A DNA stretch of 64,000 nucleotides from DATBGO01 sp050011895 (GTDB lineage Bacteria; Actinomycetota; Actinomycetes; Streptosporangiales; Streptosporangiaceae): the NCBI GenBank assembly GCA_050011895.1, contig JBEKIF010000014.1:1-64000 (forward strand). Reading direction: 5' to 3'. The position numbers and the translations under genes are program-made. The notes below the pieces were generated by a model. The model made no database searches, had not been told where the DNA came from, and saw only the letters and a program-made list of their open reading frames with translations. Position 1 is the stretch's first letter; each line of letters starts with the position of its first letter. Positions 34,522-43,206 of the stretch are shown piece by piece.

Positions 34522-35076
34522 CTATGCGGACGGGGACACTCGCCCGGCCTGCCGGGTCCGATAGGCAGCGACGTTGGTGCGGTTCGCGCACGAGGTGCTG
34601 CAGAATCGCCGAGACCGATTTTTCGACAAGTCGACGTGGACGTTGTCGCAATCGCCCGCACCGCACAGCCGTAGCCGGTCCAGTTGCCCGGAACGGATGA
34701 CGTCGGCGAACGCCATCGCCGCCTCGACGGCCATCCGGTCGGCAAAGGGGGCGTCAGCAGGGGTCGCGTGCAGGTGGTAGTCCCAGTCGTCGTGCTTCAC
34801 CAGCTGCGGCAGGGCGTGCCCCTCCTGCAACAGGGCGTTGACCAGGGTGACGGCATCGTCTTCGTCCATCTCCCAGAGCCGCTCAAGCCGGGGACGCAGT
34901 CGGCGGACGGCATCGAGCTCGGCCTGGTCTCCGGTGCGCTCACCGGTCCACCCCCAGGTCACGGCGAAGCGGTCGAGCGCGGCCGGGTCGAGCAGTTCCT
35001 CCCTGCCGCCGCGGCCGGTGTTGACCAGTGCTGCGGCAGCGGTCAGCGCCACCGCCGTGTCATGGGCAAAAAGCAC
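34522..35076 (-). CDS. CGNR zinc-finger/ABATE-domain regulator
   Basis: A 184-residue protein of the ABATE plus CGNR zinc-finger type, putative stress-linked transcription regulators. The N-terminal domain (LFAHDTAVALTAAAALVNTG) is followed by a helical region. The C-terminal zinc finger has LCGAGDCDNVHVDLSKNRSR then FCSTSCANR, with the expected Cys pairs. GTG 35076 is preferred because GAAAGGAG lies five bases upstream; a longer open frame starts at 35109. It is divergent from an EamA exporter across a 71-bp gap with a CTAGCGT direct repeat, so it probably controls that exporter. Confidence 0.88.
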   Translation of the reverse strand: MLFAHDTAVALTAAAALVNTGRGGREELLDPAALDRFAVTWGWTGERTGDQAELDAVRRLRPRLERLWEMDEDDAVTLVNALLQEGHALPQLVKHDDWDYHLHATPADAPFADRMAVEAAMAFADVIRSGQLDRLRLCGAGDCDNVHVDLSKNRSRRFCSTSCANRTNVAAYRTRQAGRVSPSA

Positions 35077-35099
35077 TTTGACTCCTTTCACCTCCTCAG

Positions 35100-35115
35100 C
35101 TAGCGTCACTAGCGT
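35100..35115. promoter_or_regulatory. candidate operator, CTAGCGT direct repeat
   Basis: CTAGCGT-CA-CTAGCGT lies in the 71-bp divergent gap between the CGNR regulator and the EamA gene, framed by AGCTA and TAGCT. The 9-bp period puts both half-sites near one face of the helix. Confidence 0.45.
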
Positions 35116-35147
35116 AGCTTTGTTTTATCCATTACAGGAGGATCGCC

Positions 35148-36179
35148 GTGACCGCAGCCGGGACCCGGGCTGCAACTGGCACCCGAGGCGGCTCTGGCCT
35201 GGCACTCGGGGTACTGTCGGCCGCGACGTTCGGGACATCGGGAGTATTCGGCACCTCGCTGATCGAAGCCGGCTGGAGCCCCGCGGCGGCAGTGGCGGCG
35301 CGGGTCGCCGCAGCGGCGCTCGTGCTCACCGTCCCTGCCCTGCTGCAGCTGCGCGGCAGGTGGGCGCTGCTGCGCCGCAGGGCCGGGAGGGTCGCCGCAT
35401 TCGGCCTGGTCGCGGTCGCCGGATGCCAGCTCTTCTACTTCAACGCCATCCAGCGGATGCCGGTCGGCGTCGCCCTGCTGCTGGAGTACCTCGGCACGGT
35501 GCTGGTGGTCGGCTGGCTCTGGCTGCGGCACGGCCAGCGACCCCGGCGGCTCACGGTGCTCGGCGCGATCGCCGCGGTGGCCGGGCTGGCGCTGGTCCTC
35601 AACCTGAGCGGATCAGCCCGGCTCGACCCGATCGGGGTCATGTGGGGACTCCTGGCGGCGGCGGGCCTCGCGATCTACTTCCTGCTCTCGTCTGCGACCG
35701 ACGAGGAGCCGCTGCCGCCGATCGTCATGGCCTGGGCCAGCATGTGCGTGGGCGCGGCCGTGCTCGGCGCACTGGGATCGGTCGGAGTGCTGTCCCTGAC
35801 CGCATCGAGCCGAAATGTCGATTTCGTCGGCCACCGGGTCAGCTGGATCGTGCCGGTGCTGGGGCTGTCGCTGCTCGCCGCGGTCATCGCCTACGTCGCG
35901 GGCATCGGCGCGGCCCGCCGGCTCGGAGCCAAGCTCGCGTCGTTCACCGGCCTGTCGGAAGTGCTGTTCGCGGTCCTGTTCGCATGGCTGCTGCTCAGTC
36001 AGCTGCCATCACGCATGCAGTTGCTGGGCGGCGCATTCATCATCACAGGCGTCGCGCTGGTGCGCGTTGACGAACTGGGCGGTGCCCCAGGGCCAGCCGG
36101 GCTGCCTGATGATGAGGCCAGCCTTGCCCAAGCCGGACAGCCCCTCGCGAAATGCGGCGCACCGGCCCGGTCCGGCTAG
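35148..36179 (+). CDS. EamA/DMT-family transporter
   Basis: A 343-residue membrane protein with ten helices in two EamA repeats (about 15-150 and 165-300). Typical segments are LGVLSAATFGTSGVFGTSLI, FYFNAIQRMPVGVALLLEYL and the second-repeat GAKLASFTGLSEVLFAVLFA. The family exports amino acids, metabolites or drugs with protons. AGGAGGATC precedes GTG 35148. It is divergent from a CGNR regulator and ends inside a strong hairpin. Confidence 0.92.
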   Translation: MTAAGTRAATGTRGGSGLALGVLSAATFGTSGVFGTSLIEAGWSPAAAVAARVAAAALVLTVPALLQLRGRWALLRRRAGRVAAFGLVAVAGCQLFYFNAIQRMPVGVALLLEYLGTVLVVGWLWLRHGQRPRRLTVLGAIAAVAGLALVLNLSGSARLDPIGVMWGLLAAAGLAIYFLLSSATDEEPLPPIVMAWASMCVGAAVLGALGSVGVLSLTASSRNVDFVGHRVSWIVPVLGLSLLAAVIAYVAGIGAARRLGAKLASFTGLSEVLFAVLFAWLLLSQLPSRMQLLGGAFIITGVALVRVDELGGAPGPAGLPDDEASLAQAGQPLAKCGAPARSG

Positions 36180-36198
36180 TCGCGGGCCGGGCCGGTGC
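36159..36198 (+). terminator. hairpin terminator overlapping the EamA stop
   Basis: GCACCGGCCCGG (36159-36170) pairs with CCGGGCCGGTGC (36187-36198). The loop contains the stop codon of the EamA gene. Confidence 0.75.
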
Positions 36199-36271
36199 CC
36201 ATTTCGCCCCCGCTCCGGTGAGTTGCGCGCTGGCCTATGACCATTTTGTCCCGCGGCCAGCCGCCACGAAT

Positions 36272-36367
36272 CCTGTGCCGAGCACGGCACTGATTCATGT
36301 GCCGAGCGCGGCAGCGGTTCATGTGCCGAGCGCGGCAGCGGTTCATGTGCCGAGCGCGGCACCGATG
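36272..36367 (-). repeat. 24-bp tandem repeat, four copies
   Basis: Units of ATGTGCCGAGCGCGGCAGCGGTTC (in two parts: ATGTGCCGAGCGCGG and CAGCGGTTC). The rightmost copy encodes the last eight residues and stop of the IclR gene, so the array appears to have grown from the gene's own 3' end. Confidence 0.92.
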
Positions 36368-37200
36368 CCAGAACAGCGGGCCTGCACACGCCGGCCAAGC
36401 TCGTCCAGATCCCGCTGCTGCATCCGGTCGGTGAGCCCGGACACCGAGATCGCCCAGGCAGGGCGCCCGTCCGCACCGCAGATCACGGCGGCCACACAGC
36501 TAAGCCCGGTCTCGTTCTCCTCATCGTCAATAGCGAAACCGCGCTCCCGGGTCGCCGCAAGCTCAAGATCAAGATCACTCCGTGTCGTGATCGTGTGCTC
36601 GTTGAACCGCTCGTAAGGCTCGGGCCCGAGCAGCACCTCGCGCATGGCCGGGGGCGAAAAGGCGAGCACTGCCTTGCCCAGCGCGCTGCAGTGCGCGGAG
36701 ACGGTCTGACCCAGCGACGGCAGGCTCCGCAGCGCGTAACCGCCCTCCAGCACCACCTCGTACACGAGTCTACCGCCGTGCACCCCGACCAGGTTGATCG
36801 TCTCGCCGGTCTCGTTCCGCAGCTCCGCCATGACCGGCTCCGCCAGCTGCGTGATCAGCGACCTGGTCGCCCGCGCCGCGAGCGACCGGGCGCCGGGTCC
36901 CAGCCGGTAGGTGTGACTGGCCGCCACGTGCTCGGCGAATCCCCGCCCGCGCAACGTCTCAAGCACGCGGAACATTGTGGTCCGCGACGTGCCCAATTCC
37001 TGCGCTAGCTCGGCCAGTCGCGCCTCCCCCCGCCGCGCGATGAACTCCAGCACGGCTAGCCCGCGATCCAGCGAGCCAAGCAGGTTGCCCGCCGACACAG
37101 CACCGGGCGGCACACCCGCCGAGGGCACAGCACCGGCCGGCACAGCACCCGTTGAGACATTGCCCGTTGAGACATTGCCCGTTGAGACGGTGCCCACCAC
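36343..37200 (-). CDS. IclR-family transcription regulator
   Basis: A 285-residue regulator. A winged HTH (about 42-100: LGSLDRGLAVLEFIARRGEA, then LAELAQELGTSRTTMFRVLE) is followed by the IclR effector domain (INLVGVHGGRLVYE, SAHCSALGKAVLAF, and GLSCVAAVICGADGRPAWAI with the conserved Cys). The first 38 residues are an unusual low-complexity tail of VSTGN/PAGAV-type repeats, encoded by 15-bp tandem units. The true start could be just before NLLGSLDRG. It is divergent from the phosphoesterase-permease-amidase-aminotransferase cluster and very likely regulates it through the palindrome at 37287-37305. Confidence 0.92.
   Translation of the reverse strand: MVGTVSTGNVSTGNVSTGAVPAGAVPSAGVPPGAVSAGNLLGSLDRGLAVLEFIARRGEARLAELAQELGTSRTTMFRVLETLRGRGFAEHVAASHTYRLGPGARSLAARATRSLITQLAEPVMAELRNETGETINLVGVHGGRLVYEVVLEGGYALRSLPSLGQTVSAHCSALGKAVLAFSPPAMREVLLGPEPYERFNEHTITTRSDLDLELAATRERGFAIDDEENETGLSCVAAVICGADGRPAWAISVSGLTDRMQQRDLDELGRRVQARCSGIGAALGT
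37151..37195 (-). repeat. 15-bp tandem repeat in the IclR N-terminus
   Basis: Three units of GTTGAGACATTGCCC (the last with GG for AT) encode a VSTGN-type pentapeptide repeat at the start of the IclR open frame. Related 15- to 18-bp degenerate units extend leftwards to about 37110. Confidence 0.85.
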
Positions 37201-37286
37201 GATCCCCCACCTCTCCGCATTTGCAGCAGTAAGCGGCCTTGACCTGAGATCGCCTCGCCGCTAGCGTAACGCTATACGGTTCAAGC

Positions 37287-37305
37287 TGTTCCAGTATACG
37301 GAACA
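37287..37305. promoter_or_regulatory. IclR-type operator palindrome
   Basis: TGTTCC-AGTATAC-GGAACA is a perfect 6+6 inverted repeat with a 7-bp centre, midway between the divergent IclR gene and the phosphoesterase-led cluster. Its form suits an IclR dimer site. Confidence 0.7.
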
Positions 37306-37399
37306 TCGGTACGCCGGGAACAGCAAAAAAGCCGAACAGCAGAACACCCGGAAACGCGGCAACGGCGCAGCGATACAAAACGACCATCAGGACGCTGGT

Positions 37400-38359
37400 G
37401 TGGCCCGACGGCGAATTTACTTCGTCTCCGATGTGCACGCGTCGGAGCGCTGCTGGCTGAAATTCCTCGCCGCGCCCAAGTTTTACCGGGCCGACACCGT
37501 GATCATCGGAGGCGACATCACGGGCAAATTCGTGGTCCCGATCATCGCCCAGCCAGGCGGCTCCCGGACCGTGCAGAATTTTCTCGGCCGCCAATGGCGC
37601 CTCACCACCCGCGACGAGCTCACCAGGCTCAAAGCCCAGATCGCCGACACCGGCCAGTACGCCTTCGAAACCACCCCCGACGAATACCAGCAGTACGAGG
37701 GCAACCAGCCGAAGATCGACGAGCTGTTCCGCAAGCTCGCTCTGGAGCGGGTACGAAGCTGGGTCGACATGGCCGAGGACAGGCTCGACGGGGCCGGGAT
37801 CACCGTCATGATCAGCGGCGGCAACGACGACTTCTATGAGGTCGATGAGGCGCTCGCCGCATCCAGCCTCATCAAGAACCCGGACGGCACGGTCCTCGAC
37901 CTCGCGGACGGATTCCAGATCATGGGGATCGGCTATGGCAACCCGACGCCGTGGAACTGCCCGCGTGACATCCCCGAGGACGAGCTCGCCGCGAAGATCG
38001 CCGTCGCCGCGGACACCGTCGAGCGGCCCGACCGGGCCATCTTCAACCTGCACGTCCCGCCGTATGGCAGCGGCCTGGACTTCGCCCCCGAGTTAGACAG
38101 CGAACTGCGGATGGTGATGTCGGGCGCCGGGCCGCAGCTGATCCCGGTCGGCAGCACAGCCGTCCGCGACGCGATCATGCGCTACCAGCCGATGCTCGGG
38201 CTGCACGGCCACATTCACGAGTCCCGCGGGGTCCGCAGGCTCGGCCGGTCCACGGTGGCCAACCCGGGCAGCGAATACGGCGAGGGCGTGCTGGACGGCG
38301 TCCTGATCGACCTCGACCCGCGCACGGGAATCACCGACGTCCAGCTGACCTCCGGGTGA
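37400..38359 (+). CDS. calcineurin-like metallophosphoesterase
   Basis: A 319-residue metallophosphoesterase with a two-metal active site. All signature blocks appear in order: YFVSDVHAS (D-x-H), IIGGDITG (GD), ISGGNDD (GN-[HD]), NLHVPP (His) and LGLHGHIHES (GHxH). A helical insert (about 75-120) separates the second and third. The substrate is unknown. It opens a five-gene cluster (permease 51 bp downstream, then overlapping genes) opposite an IclR regulator. GTG 37400 is the likely start, with only a weak ribosome site. Confidence 0.9.
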   Translation: MARRRIYFVSDVHASERCWLKFLAAPKFYRADTVIIGGDITGKFVVPIIAQPGGSRTVQNFLGRQWRLTTRDELTRLKAQIADTGQYAFETTPDEYQQYEGNQPKIDELFRKLALERVRSWVDMAEDRLDGAGITVMISGGNDDFYEVDEALAASSLIKNPDGTVLDLADGFQIMGIGYGNPTPWNCPRDIPEDELAAKIAVAADTVERPDRAIFNLHVPPYGSGLDFAPELDSELRMVMSGAGPQLIPVGSTAVRDAIMRYQPMLGLHGHIHESRGVRRLGRSTVANPGSEYGEGVLDGVLIDLDPRTGITDVQLTSG

Positions 38360-38410
38360 AGCCAAAAGTGAAGCCAACGACCAGAGAGCAGCCAGAGAAA
38401 GGAATCACTG

Positions 38411-39982
38411 ATGGATTCGACCGAGCCGAAGGTGGTCGGCGTCTCCGGGGTCTTCACCCGGGCGAGCTCCGGCCTAGTCCGGCAGGTATCCACCAGCGAC
38501 ACCATCTACTACGGCGCGATGGCGATCACGATCGCCTACATGGTCTTCATCGTGACCGCCTGGCCGTCCTATCCGGGCTCATCGATGGAACTGGCCACCC
38601 TGCTGGTCGTGGTCGGCGGCTGCCTGCTCGGCGTCGTCTACGCGCTGTTCGCGTCCGTCTACCCGCGGTCCGGAGGTGAGTACGTCTTCCTCTCCCGGGT
38701 CGTGCACCCCAGCGTCGGGTTCGTGATCAGCTTCATCCAGGCGTTCTGGTACGCCTTCTATTTCGGGCTGAACGGCGCGTTCTTCGCGATCTACGGGCTC
38801 GCGCCGCTGTTCACCGTCCTTGGCCTGCAGTGGCACAACTCCGCGCTGACCAGCACCGGAACCTGGTTCGCCAGCCATAACGGGATCTTCATCACCGGCT
38901 CGGTGATGGTCCTGTTCATCGGCTACATGGTCTACCGGGGCATGCGCGGCTTCTTCCGGCTGCAGCGCTGGGCCGGCCTGTTCGCGCTCGGCAGCGTGCT
39001 GCTGACGATCATCATCATGGCCCTGGGCAGCACCGGCGCGCTGCACTTCGCCAGCCAGTTCAACGCGGTCGCCGGGTCAGGCGCCTACGCCGCGGTAGCG
39101 AAGGCAGGCGCGAACCCCGCGTTCAGCACGGTCGCCACGTTCAATTTCATGGTCTGGCCGGCCTTCTCGATCCTGTTCTCGGTCAACATGGTGTCGTTCA
39201 GCGGCGAGGTGAAGAACGTCCGCCGCGGCCCGCTGATCGGCATCGTCGGGTCGATGATCGTCACCGGCGTGCTGATGATCGCGTTGATGTTCCTCGGCCA
39301 GGACGCGTTCGGTACCCGGTTCCTGCAGGCCGCGCCCACGTCCACGAAGATCCCCGCGCCGCCGTTCCTGAACGTGTTCGCCTCGATCCTCGGCCACAAC
39401 GGCTTCCTGACCATCCTGATGAGCCTGTGGATCATCTTCGTCATCCCGTTCGCGCTGGGCAGCAACGTGATCTACTCATCCCGCGCGATGCTCGCCTGGG
39501 GCCTGGACGGGGTCGCGCCCGGGCCGTTCTCCAACGTCTCGGAGCGCAGGCACACGCCGGTGTTCGCCATCATTACGCTGGTCGTGCTCGCCGAGATCGC
39601 CCTGGCGATCTTCACCTACACGACGCTGGTGGCGATCCTGTCCGGGTTCCTCGGCTTCGCGATCGCCTTCCTGGTGGTCGCCATCGCAGGCGTCTTCTTC
39701 CCGTTCACCCACCGGGACACCCTGGAGCGGTCGCCCGCCAACATCAGGGTCGCGGGCATCCCGCTGATGGCCATCTGCGGCGTGCTGGCCATCCCGTTCA
39801 TCGCGTTCATCGCCTACCGGACGGCGACCGACAAGGCGCTCGGCGCCAACGCGCACGTCTCGCTGATCGTCAACGGCATCCTGATCGCCGTCGGTTTCGG
39901 CTGGTTCTACGCGCTGCGGTGGTACCGGCGCGGCCGCGGCGAGGACGTGGACAGGCGGTTCAAGGAGATCCCGATTGAATGA
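38411..39982 (+). CDS. APC-superfamily amino acid/amine permease
   Basis: A 523-residue permease with about 12 helices. The first helix carries VFTRASSGLVRQVSTSDTIY, and GGCLLGVVYALFASVYPRSG then GEYVFLSRVVHP matches the conserved E-Y-x-x-L/F segment of APC transporters. It should import an amino acid, amine or related nitrogen compound. A ribosome site AGAAAGGA precedes ATG 38411. The stop overlaps the next gene by 8 bp. A fragment homologous to its last 43 codons is found at 43880-44011. Confidence 0.9.
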   Translation: MDSTEPKVVGVSGVFTRASSGLVRQVSTSDTIYYGAMAITIAYMVFIVTAWPSYPGSSMELATLLVVVGGCLLGVVYALFASVYPRSGGEYVFLSRVVHPSVGFVISFIQAFWYAFYFGLNGAFFAIYGLAPLFTVLGLQWHNSALTSTGTWFASHNGIFITGSVMVLFIGYMVYRGMRGFFRLQRWAGLFALGSVLLTIIIMALGSTGALHFASQFNAVAGSGAYAAVAKAGANPAFSTVATFNFMVWPAFSILFSVNMVSFSGEVKNVRRGPLIGIVGSMIVTGVLMIALMFLGQDAFGTRFLQAAPTSTKIPAPPFLNVFASILGHNGFLTILMSLWIIFVIPFALGSNVIYSSRAMLAWGLDGVAPGPFSNVSERRHTPVFAIITLVVLAEIALAIFTYTTLVAILSGFLGFAIAFLVVAIAGVFFPFTHRDTLERSPANIRVAGIPLMAICGVLAIPFIAFIAYRTATDKALGANAHVSLIVNGILIAVGFGWFYALRWYRRGRGEDVDRRFKEIPIE

Positions 39983-40778
39983 CTGCGCCGCGCTGCCGCT
40001 CCTGGCGGAAGCAGATCAGCTCCTGACGGAGGCCTCCAGGCGCGGGCTCGTGCTCCGGCTGGCGGGCTCCGCCGGCGTGCTGCGGCATTGCGAGCACTGC
40101 CGCCGCGCGGCCTGCGCGCTGGGCCGTGAACCGCCCCGCGACCTGGACTTCTTCGCTTACGGCAAGCAGCAGCGCGACCTGGGCCGGATGTTCACCGACC
40201 TCGGTTATCGGGCCGACCCGTCGGTGGCGCACAGCCAGGAGTACGGCATCGACAGGCTCATCTACACCGGGCACGCGAGCGCCACCAAGGTCGACGTGTT
40301 CCTCGACGCGCTGCGGATGTCGCACACGATCGAGTTCAAGACGCGGCTGGACTGCGCCCCGCCGACCGCCCCGGCCGCCGACCTGCTGCTCGCCAAGCTC
40401 CAGATCCACGAGATCACCGAGAAGGACGTGCAGGACATGGCCGCGCTGCTCGCCGCGCACCCGCTCGGCGACGGTTCACCCGGCTCGATCGAGTCACGGC
40501 GCGTCGTCGGCTTGATGGCGCGCGACTGGGGGCTGTGCTACACGGCGCTGGAGAATCTGGCGATTGCCGAGGACCTGCTGTCCCGGTGGAGCCCCGCGGG
40601 GAACGTCACGGTGGCTGCCGCTGCGGGCATTGAGGAACTCAGGAACAGGATCGAGCTGGCGCCGAAGTCGGTGCGCTGGAAGGCCCGGGCCAGGCTGGGC
40701 ACCCGGGTGCGCTGGTACGAGGACGTCGGCGACGCCGGCCAGCAGGGCCAGGGCGACGCGGGTATCCGGGAGAGGTGA
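39975..40778 (+). CDS. nucleotidyltransferase-fold protein, copy 1
   Basis: A 267-residue protein with the pol-beta-type nucleotidyltransferase signature: GSAGV on the first turn, the paired acids in PPRDLDFFAYG, and a third acid in KVDVFLDAL. A helical C-terminal domain follows (WGLCYTALENLAIAEDLL). The pattern is shared with AbiEii-like and other minimal nucleotidyltransferases. Substrate unknown. It starts at TTG 39975 overlapping the permease stop and overlaps the creatininase gene at its end, so it is translated with them. A paralogue, about 80% identical by eye, lies at 44096-44902. Confidence 0.75.
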   Translation: MNDCAALPLLAEADQLLTEASRRGLVLRLAGSAGVLRHCEHCRRAACALGREPPRDLDFFAYGKQQRDLGRMFTDLGYRADPSVAHSQEYGIDRLIYTGHASATKVDVFLDALRMSHTIEFKTRLDCAPPTAPAADLLLAKLQIHEITEKDVQDMAALLAAHPLGDGSPGSIESRRVVGLMARDWGLCYTALENLAIAEDLLSRWSPAGNVTVAAAAGIEELRNRIELAPKSVRWKARARLGTRVRWYEDVGDAGQQGQGDAGIRER

Positions 40779-41617
40779 TGACGGCCATGCACTCCGACGA
40801 CCGGGACCTGCTGCTCGAGTACATGACGTGGTATGAGGCACAGGACGCGCGGGATGAGCACCGCGTACTGGTCATCCCGATCGGAGCGATCGAGCAGCAC
40901 GGCCCGCACCTGCCGCTGGCCACCGACGCGATCGTGGCCTTCGAGCTGGCCCGCCGGGTGGCCCGGCGGCAGGGCGCGGTGGTCGCGCCCGCGATGTATT
41001 ACGCGGCGCGCTCCTCCCCCCGTAGCGGTGGCGGCGGCCGCAGCTTCGCCGGATCCACCGGAGTCACCGGGCAGACGCTGATCGGCCTGGTCCGGGACGT
41101 GACGGCCGAGTTCTTCCGCACCGGGTTCCGCCGGGTCGCCTACCTCAACGGCCACTACGAGAACTCCTCGCTCGTCTACGAGGCGCTCACCGAGGCCATC
41201 GAGCCGCGTCTCGGTACCTGCAAGGCGATCCTGGTGAACTGGTGGGAGCAGATCCAGCTGGCCGACATCGGCCGGATCTTCGCCGATAACTTCCCCGGGT
41301 GGGAGGCCGAGCACGCCGGGGTGGCTGAGACCTCGCTGATGGAGGAGCTGCGCCCGGACCTGGTGCGCACCGAGTTCAAGGGCGAGGGCGGCACGCTGCG
41401 GCCGGTGACCTATGACATCTTCCCGCCGCCTGCCGACGTGATCCCGCCGGACGGTGTCCCCTGGCGGTCCGATCCGGCCTCGCCCGAGATCGGCCGTTAT
41501 CTAGCCGGTGTGCTGACAAACCGGATCGCCGCGATCCTGGCCCGCGAGTTCCCCCGCCGCCAGCCCGCCGACCGCCCGGCTCCAGCGCCGAGCGAGGGCG
41601 TCCTGCATGGCCGCTAA
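40775..41617 (+). CDS. creatininase-family amidohydrolase
   Basis: A 280-residue creatininase-family hydrolase. The metal-binding blocks are AIEQHGPHLPLATDAIV (Glu, His, Asp), NGHYEN (His/Glu region) and EHAGVAETSLM (His, Glu). The family includes creatininase, formamide-type and riboflavin/mycofactocin-pathway hydrolases that open C-N bonds in cyclic or linear amides. GTG 40775 and ATG 40778 overlap the preceding stop, and its own end overlaps the aminotransferase start by 11 bp. Clear operon membership suggests it works on the compound imported by the permease. Confidence 0.9.
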   Translation: MMTAMHSDDRDLLLEYMTWYEAQDARDEHRVLVIPIGAIEQHGPHLPLATDAIVAFELARRVARRQGAVVAPAMYYAARSSPRSGGGGRSFAGSTGVTGQTLIGLVRDVTAEFFRTGFRRVAYLNGHYENSSLVYEALTEAIEPRLGTCKAILVNWWEQIQLADIGRIFADNFPGWEAEHAGVAETSLMEELRPDLVRTEFKGEGGTLRPVTYDIFPPPADVIPPDGVPWRSDPASPEIGRYLAGVLTNRIAAILAREFPRRQPADRPAPAPSEGVLHGR

Positions 41618-42821
41618 CCCGGTTGCCGGAACCGGGCCGGCGGAGGCGGCCGTCGTGGCCGCGCATCCGCCCGCCCGGGCGTCGGCCATCGCCGCGGCGC
41701 TCACCGAGTCGGTGATCAGGGAGATGACCAGGCTCGCGCTCGAATACAACGCGATCAACCTGGCCCAGGGCTTCCCCGACTTCCCGGCCCCGGAAGCAGT
41801 CAAGCACGCGGCGATCGCCGCGATCGAGGCCGACATCAACCAGTACCCGGTCACCTGGGGCCAGCCGTCCATCCGCCAGGCGCTCGCGGAGAAGTACCGC
41901 CGCTGGTACGGGATGCACATCGATCCAGAACGCCAGATCTGCGTGACCTGCGGCGCCACCGAGGCCATGATCGCGGCGATGACCAGTTGCGTCGACCCCG
42001 GCCGGGAAGTGATCGTCTTCGAGCCGTTCTACGAGAACTACGGCGCTGATGCGGTCATCGCCGGCGCGACTCCGCGGTTTGTGACCCTCCGCGAGCCCGA
42101 CTGGGCTTTCGACGAGACCGAGCTGGCGGAATCGTTCAATAACCAAACTCGCGCCATCGTGATCAATGACCCGAACAACCCGACCGGCAAGGTCTTCAGC
42201 CGCGGCGAGCTGGCGGCGATCGCGCGGCTCTGCGAGAAGTACGGGGTCCTCGCGATCACCGACGAGATCTACGAGCACATCGTCTACGACGGCGCCCGCC
42301 ACATCCCGCTCGCGACCATCCCGGGCATGGAGGACCGCACGATCACGATCAGCGCCCTGTCCAAGACCTACTCGGTGACCGGCTGGCGGGTCGGCTGGGC
42401 GATCGCCCCGCCCGACCTCACCGACGCGATCCGCCGGGTGCACGATTTCCTCACGGTCGGCGCGCCGACCCCGCTGCAGGAAGCCGGTGCCGTCGCGCTG
42501 CGGCTGCCGGACGCCTACTATCAGCAGCTCGCCGCCGGCTACCGCGGGCGCAGGGACCTGATGCTCGGGATCCTGGACAAGGCAGGCCTGCGGCCGATCC
42601 CGCCGGCCGGCGCCTACTACGTCATGACCGACTGCTCCGCGCTCGGCCTGGGCGACGACACGGCGGCGGCCGCCGCGCTGGTCCGCCAGGCGAGAGTGGC
42701 GGCGGTGCCGGGCTCCTCCTTCTACTCCCGGCCCGAACTGGGCCGCTCGAAGCTCCGGTTCTCGTTCAGCAAGAAGCTGGACACCCTCCATGAGGCAGGC
42801 CGGCGGCTCGCGCGCCTATAG
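41607..42821 (+). CDS. PLP-dependent aminotransferase (class I/II)
   Basis: A 404-residue fold-type I aminotransferase. Conserved features are the N-terminal INLAQGFPDFPAPE, QYPVTWGQPSIRQALA, INDPNNPTGKVFS, the Asp/Tyr pair in ITDEIYEHIVY and the PLP lysine in ISALSKTYSVTGWRVGW, with the substrate Arg in SKLRFSFSK. It resembles kynurenine/aspartate-type enzymes. As the last gene of the cluster it could transaminate the amino acid released by the amidohydrolase. The first 25 residues are low complexity, so translation may begin later. Confidence 0.92.
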   Translation: MAANPVAGTGPAEAAVVAAHPPARASAIAAALTESVIREMTRLALEYNAINLAQGFPDFPAPEAVKHAAIAAIEADINQYPVTWGQPSIRQALAEKYRRWYGMHIDPERQICVTCGATEAMIAAMTSCVDPGREVIVFEPFYENYGADAVIAGATPRFVTLREPDWAFDETELAESFNNQTRAIVINDPNNPTGKVFSRGELAAIARLCEKYGVLAITDEIYEHIVYDGARHIPLATIPGMEDRTITISALSKTYSVTGWRVGWAIAPPDLTDAIRRVHDFLTVGAPTPLQEAGAVALRLPDAYYQQLAAGYRGRRDLMLGILDKAGLRPIPPAGAYYVMTDCSALGLGDDTAAAAALVRQARVAAVPGSSFYSRPELGRSKLRFSFSKKLDTLHEAGRRLARL

Positions 42822-43128
42822 CCCGCGGTGTCCAAAACCTGTGTACGGCTTGTGCAAAAAATTCGGCTGGCCTGTGGGCAGCATGGGGATAAGGGCTGGA
42901 ATTCGCCAGCAGTAACGCCCATGCGAGGCCCGTCACCTGGGCGGACATAATTCACACCCTGTGCAAGGGAGAAAAGGCAAAACGGTCCACAAGCAATTCT
43001 GGCGCCAGCGCCTAAAATAAGCGTCAGGTTCCCCCGCTACGTTTATCCAGCCGCTGCGCCGAATGCAAGACAGCGCGCCGGAGACAGCAGGTGAACCCGG
43101 AACGCTTCTGGGGAGAGGGGAAAGCGTC

Positions 43129-43206
43129 ATGATGTCAGGCACGCCGCTTGGGGGAATCCCGGGCTGGTATCTCGGCAGGCTGGATTCCAGGTGTCCTGGC
43201 CGGTGA
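43129..43206 (+). CDS. 25-residue peptide, copy B
   Basis: The counterpart of the peptide at 34092-34169, with the same start context and length and an overlapping stop. It reads MMSGTPLGGIPGWYLGRLDS plus RCPGR. Substitutions relative to copy A are mostly in codons flanking the PLGGIPG core. Confidence 0.5.
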   Translation: MMSGTPLGGIPGWYLGRLDSRCPGR

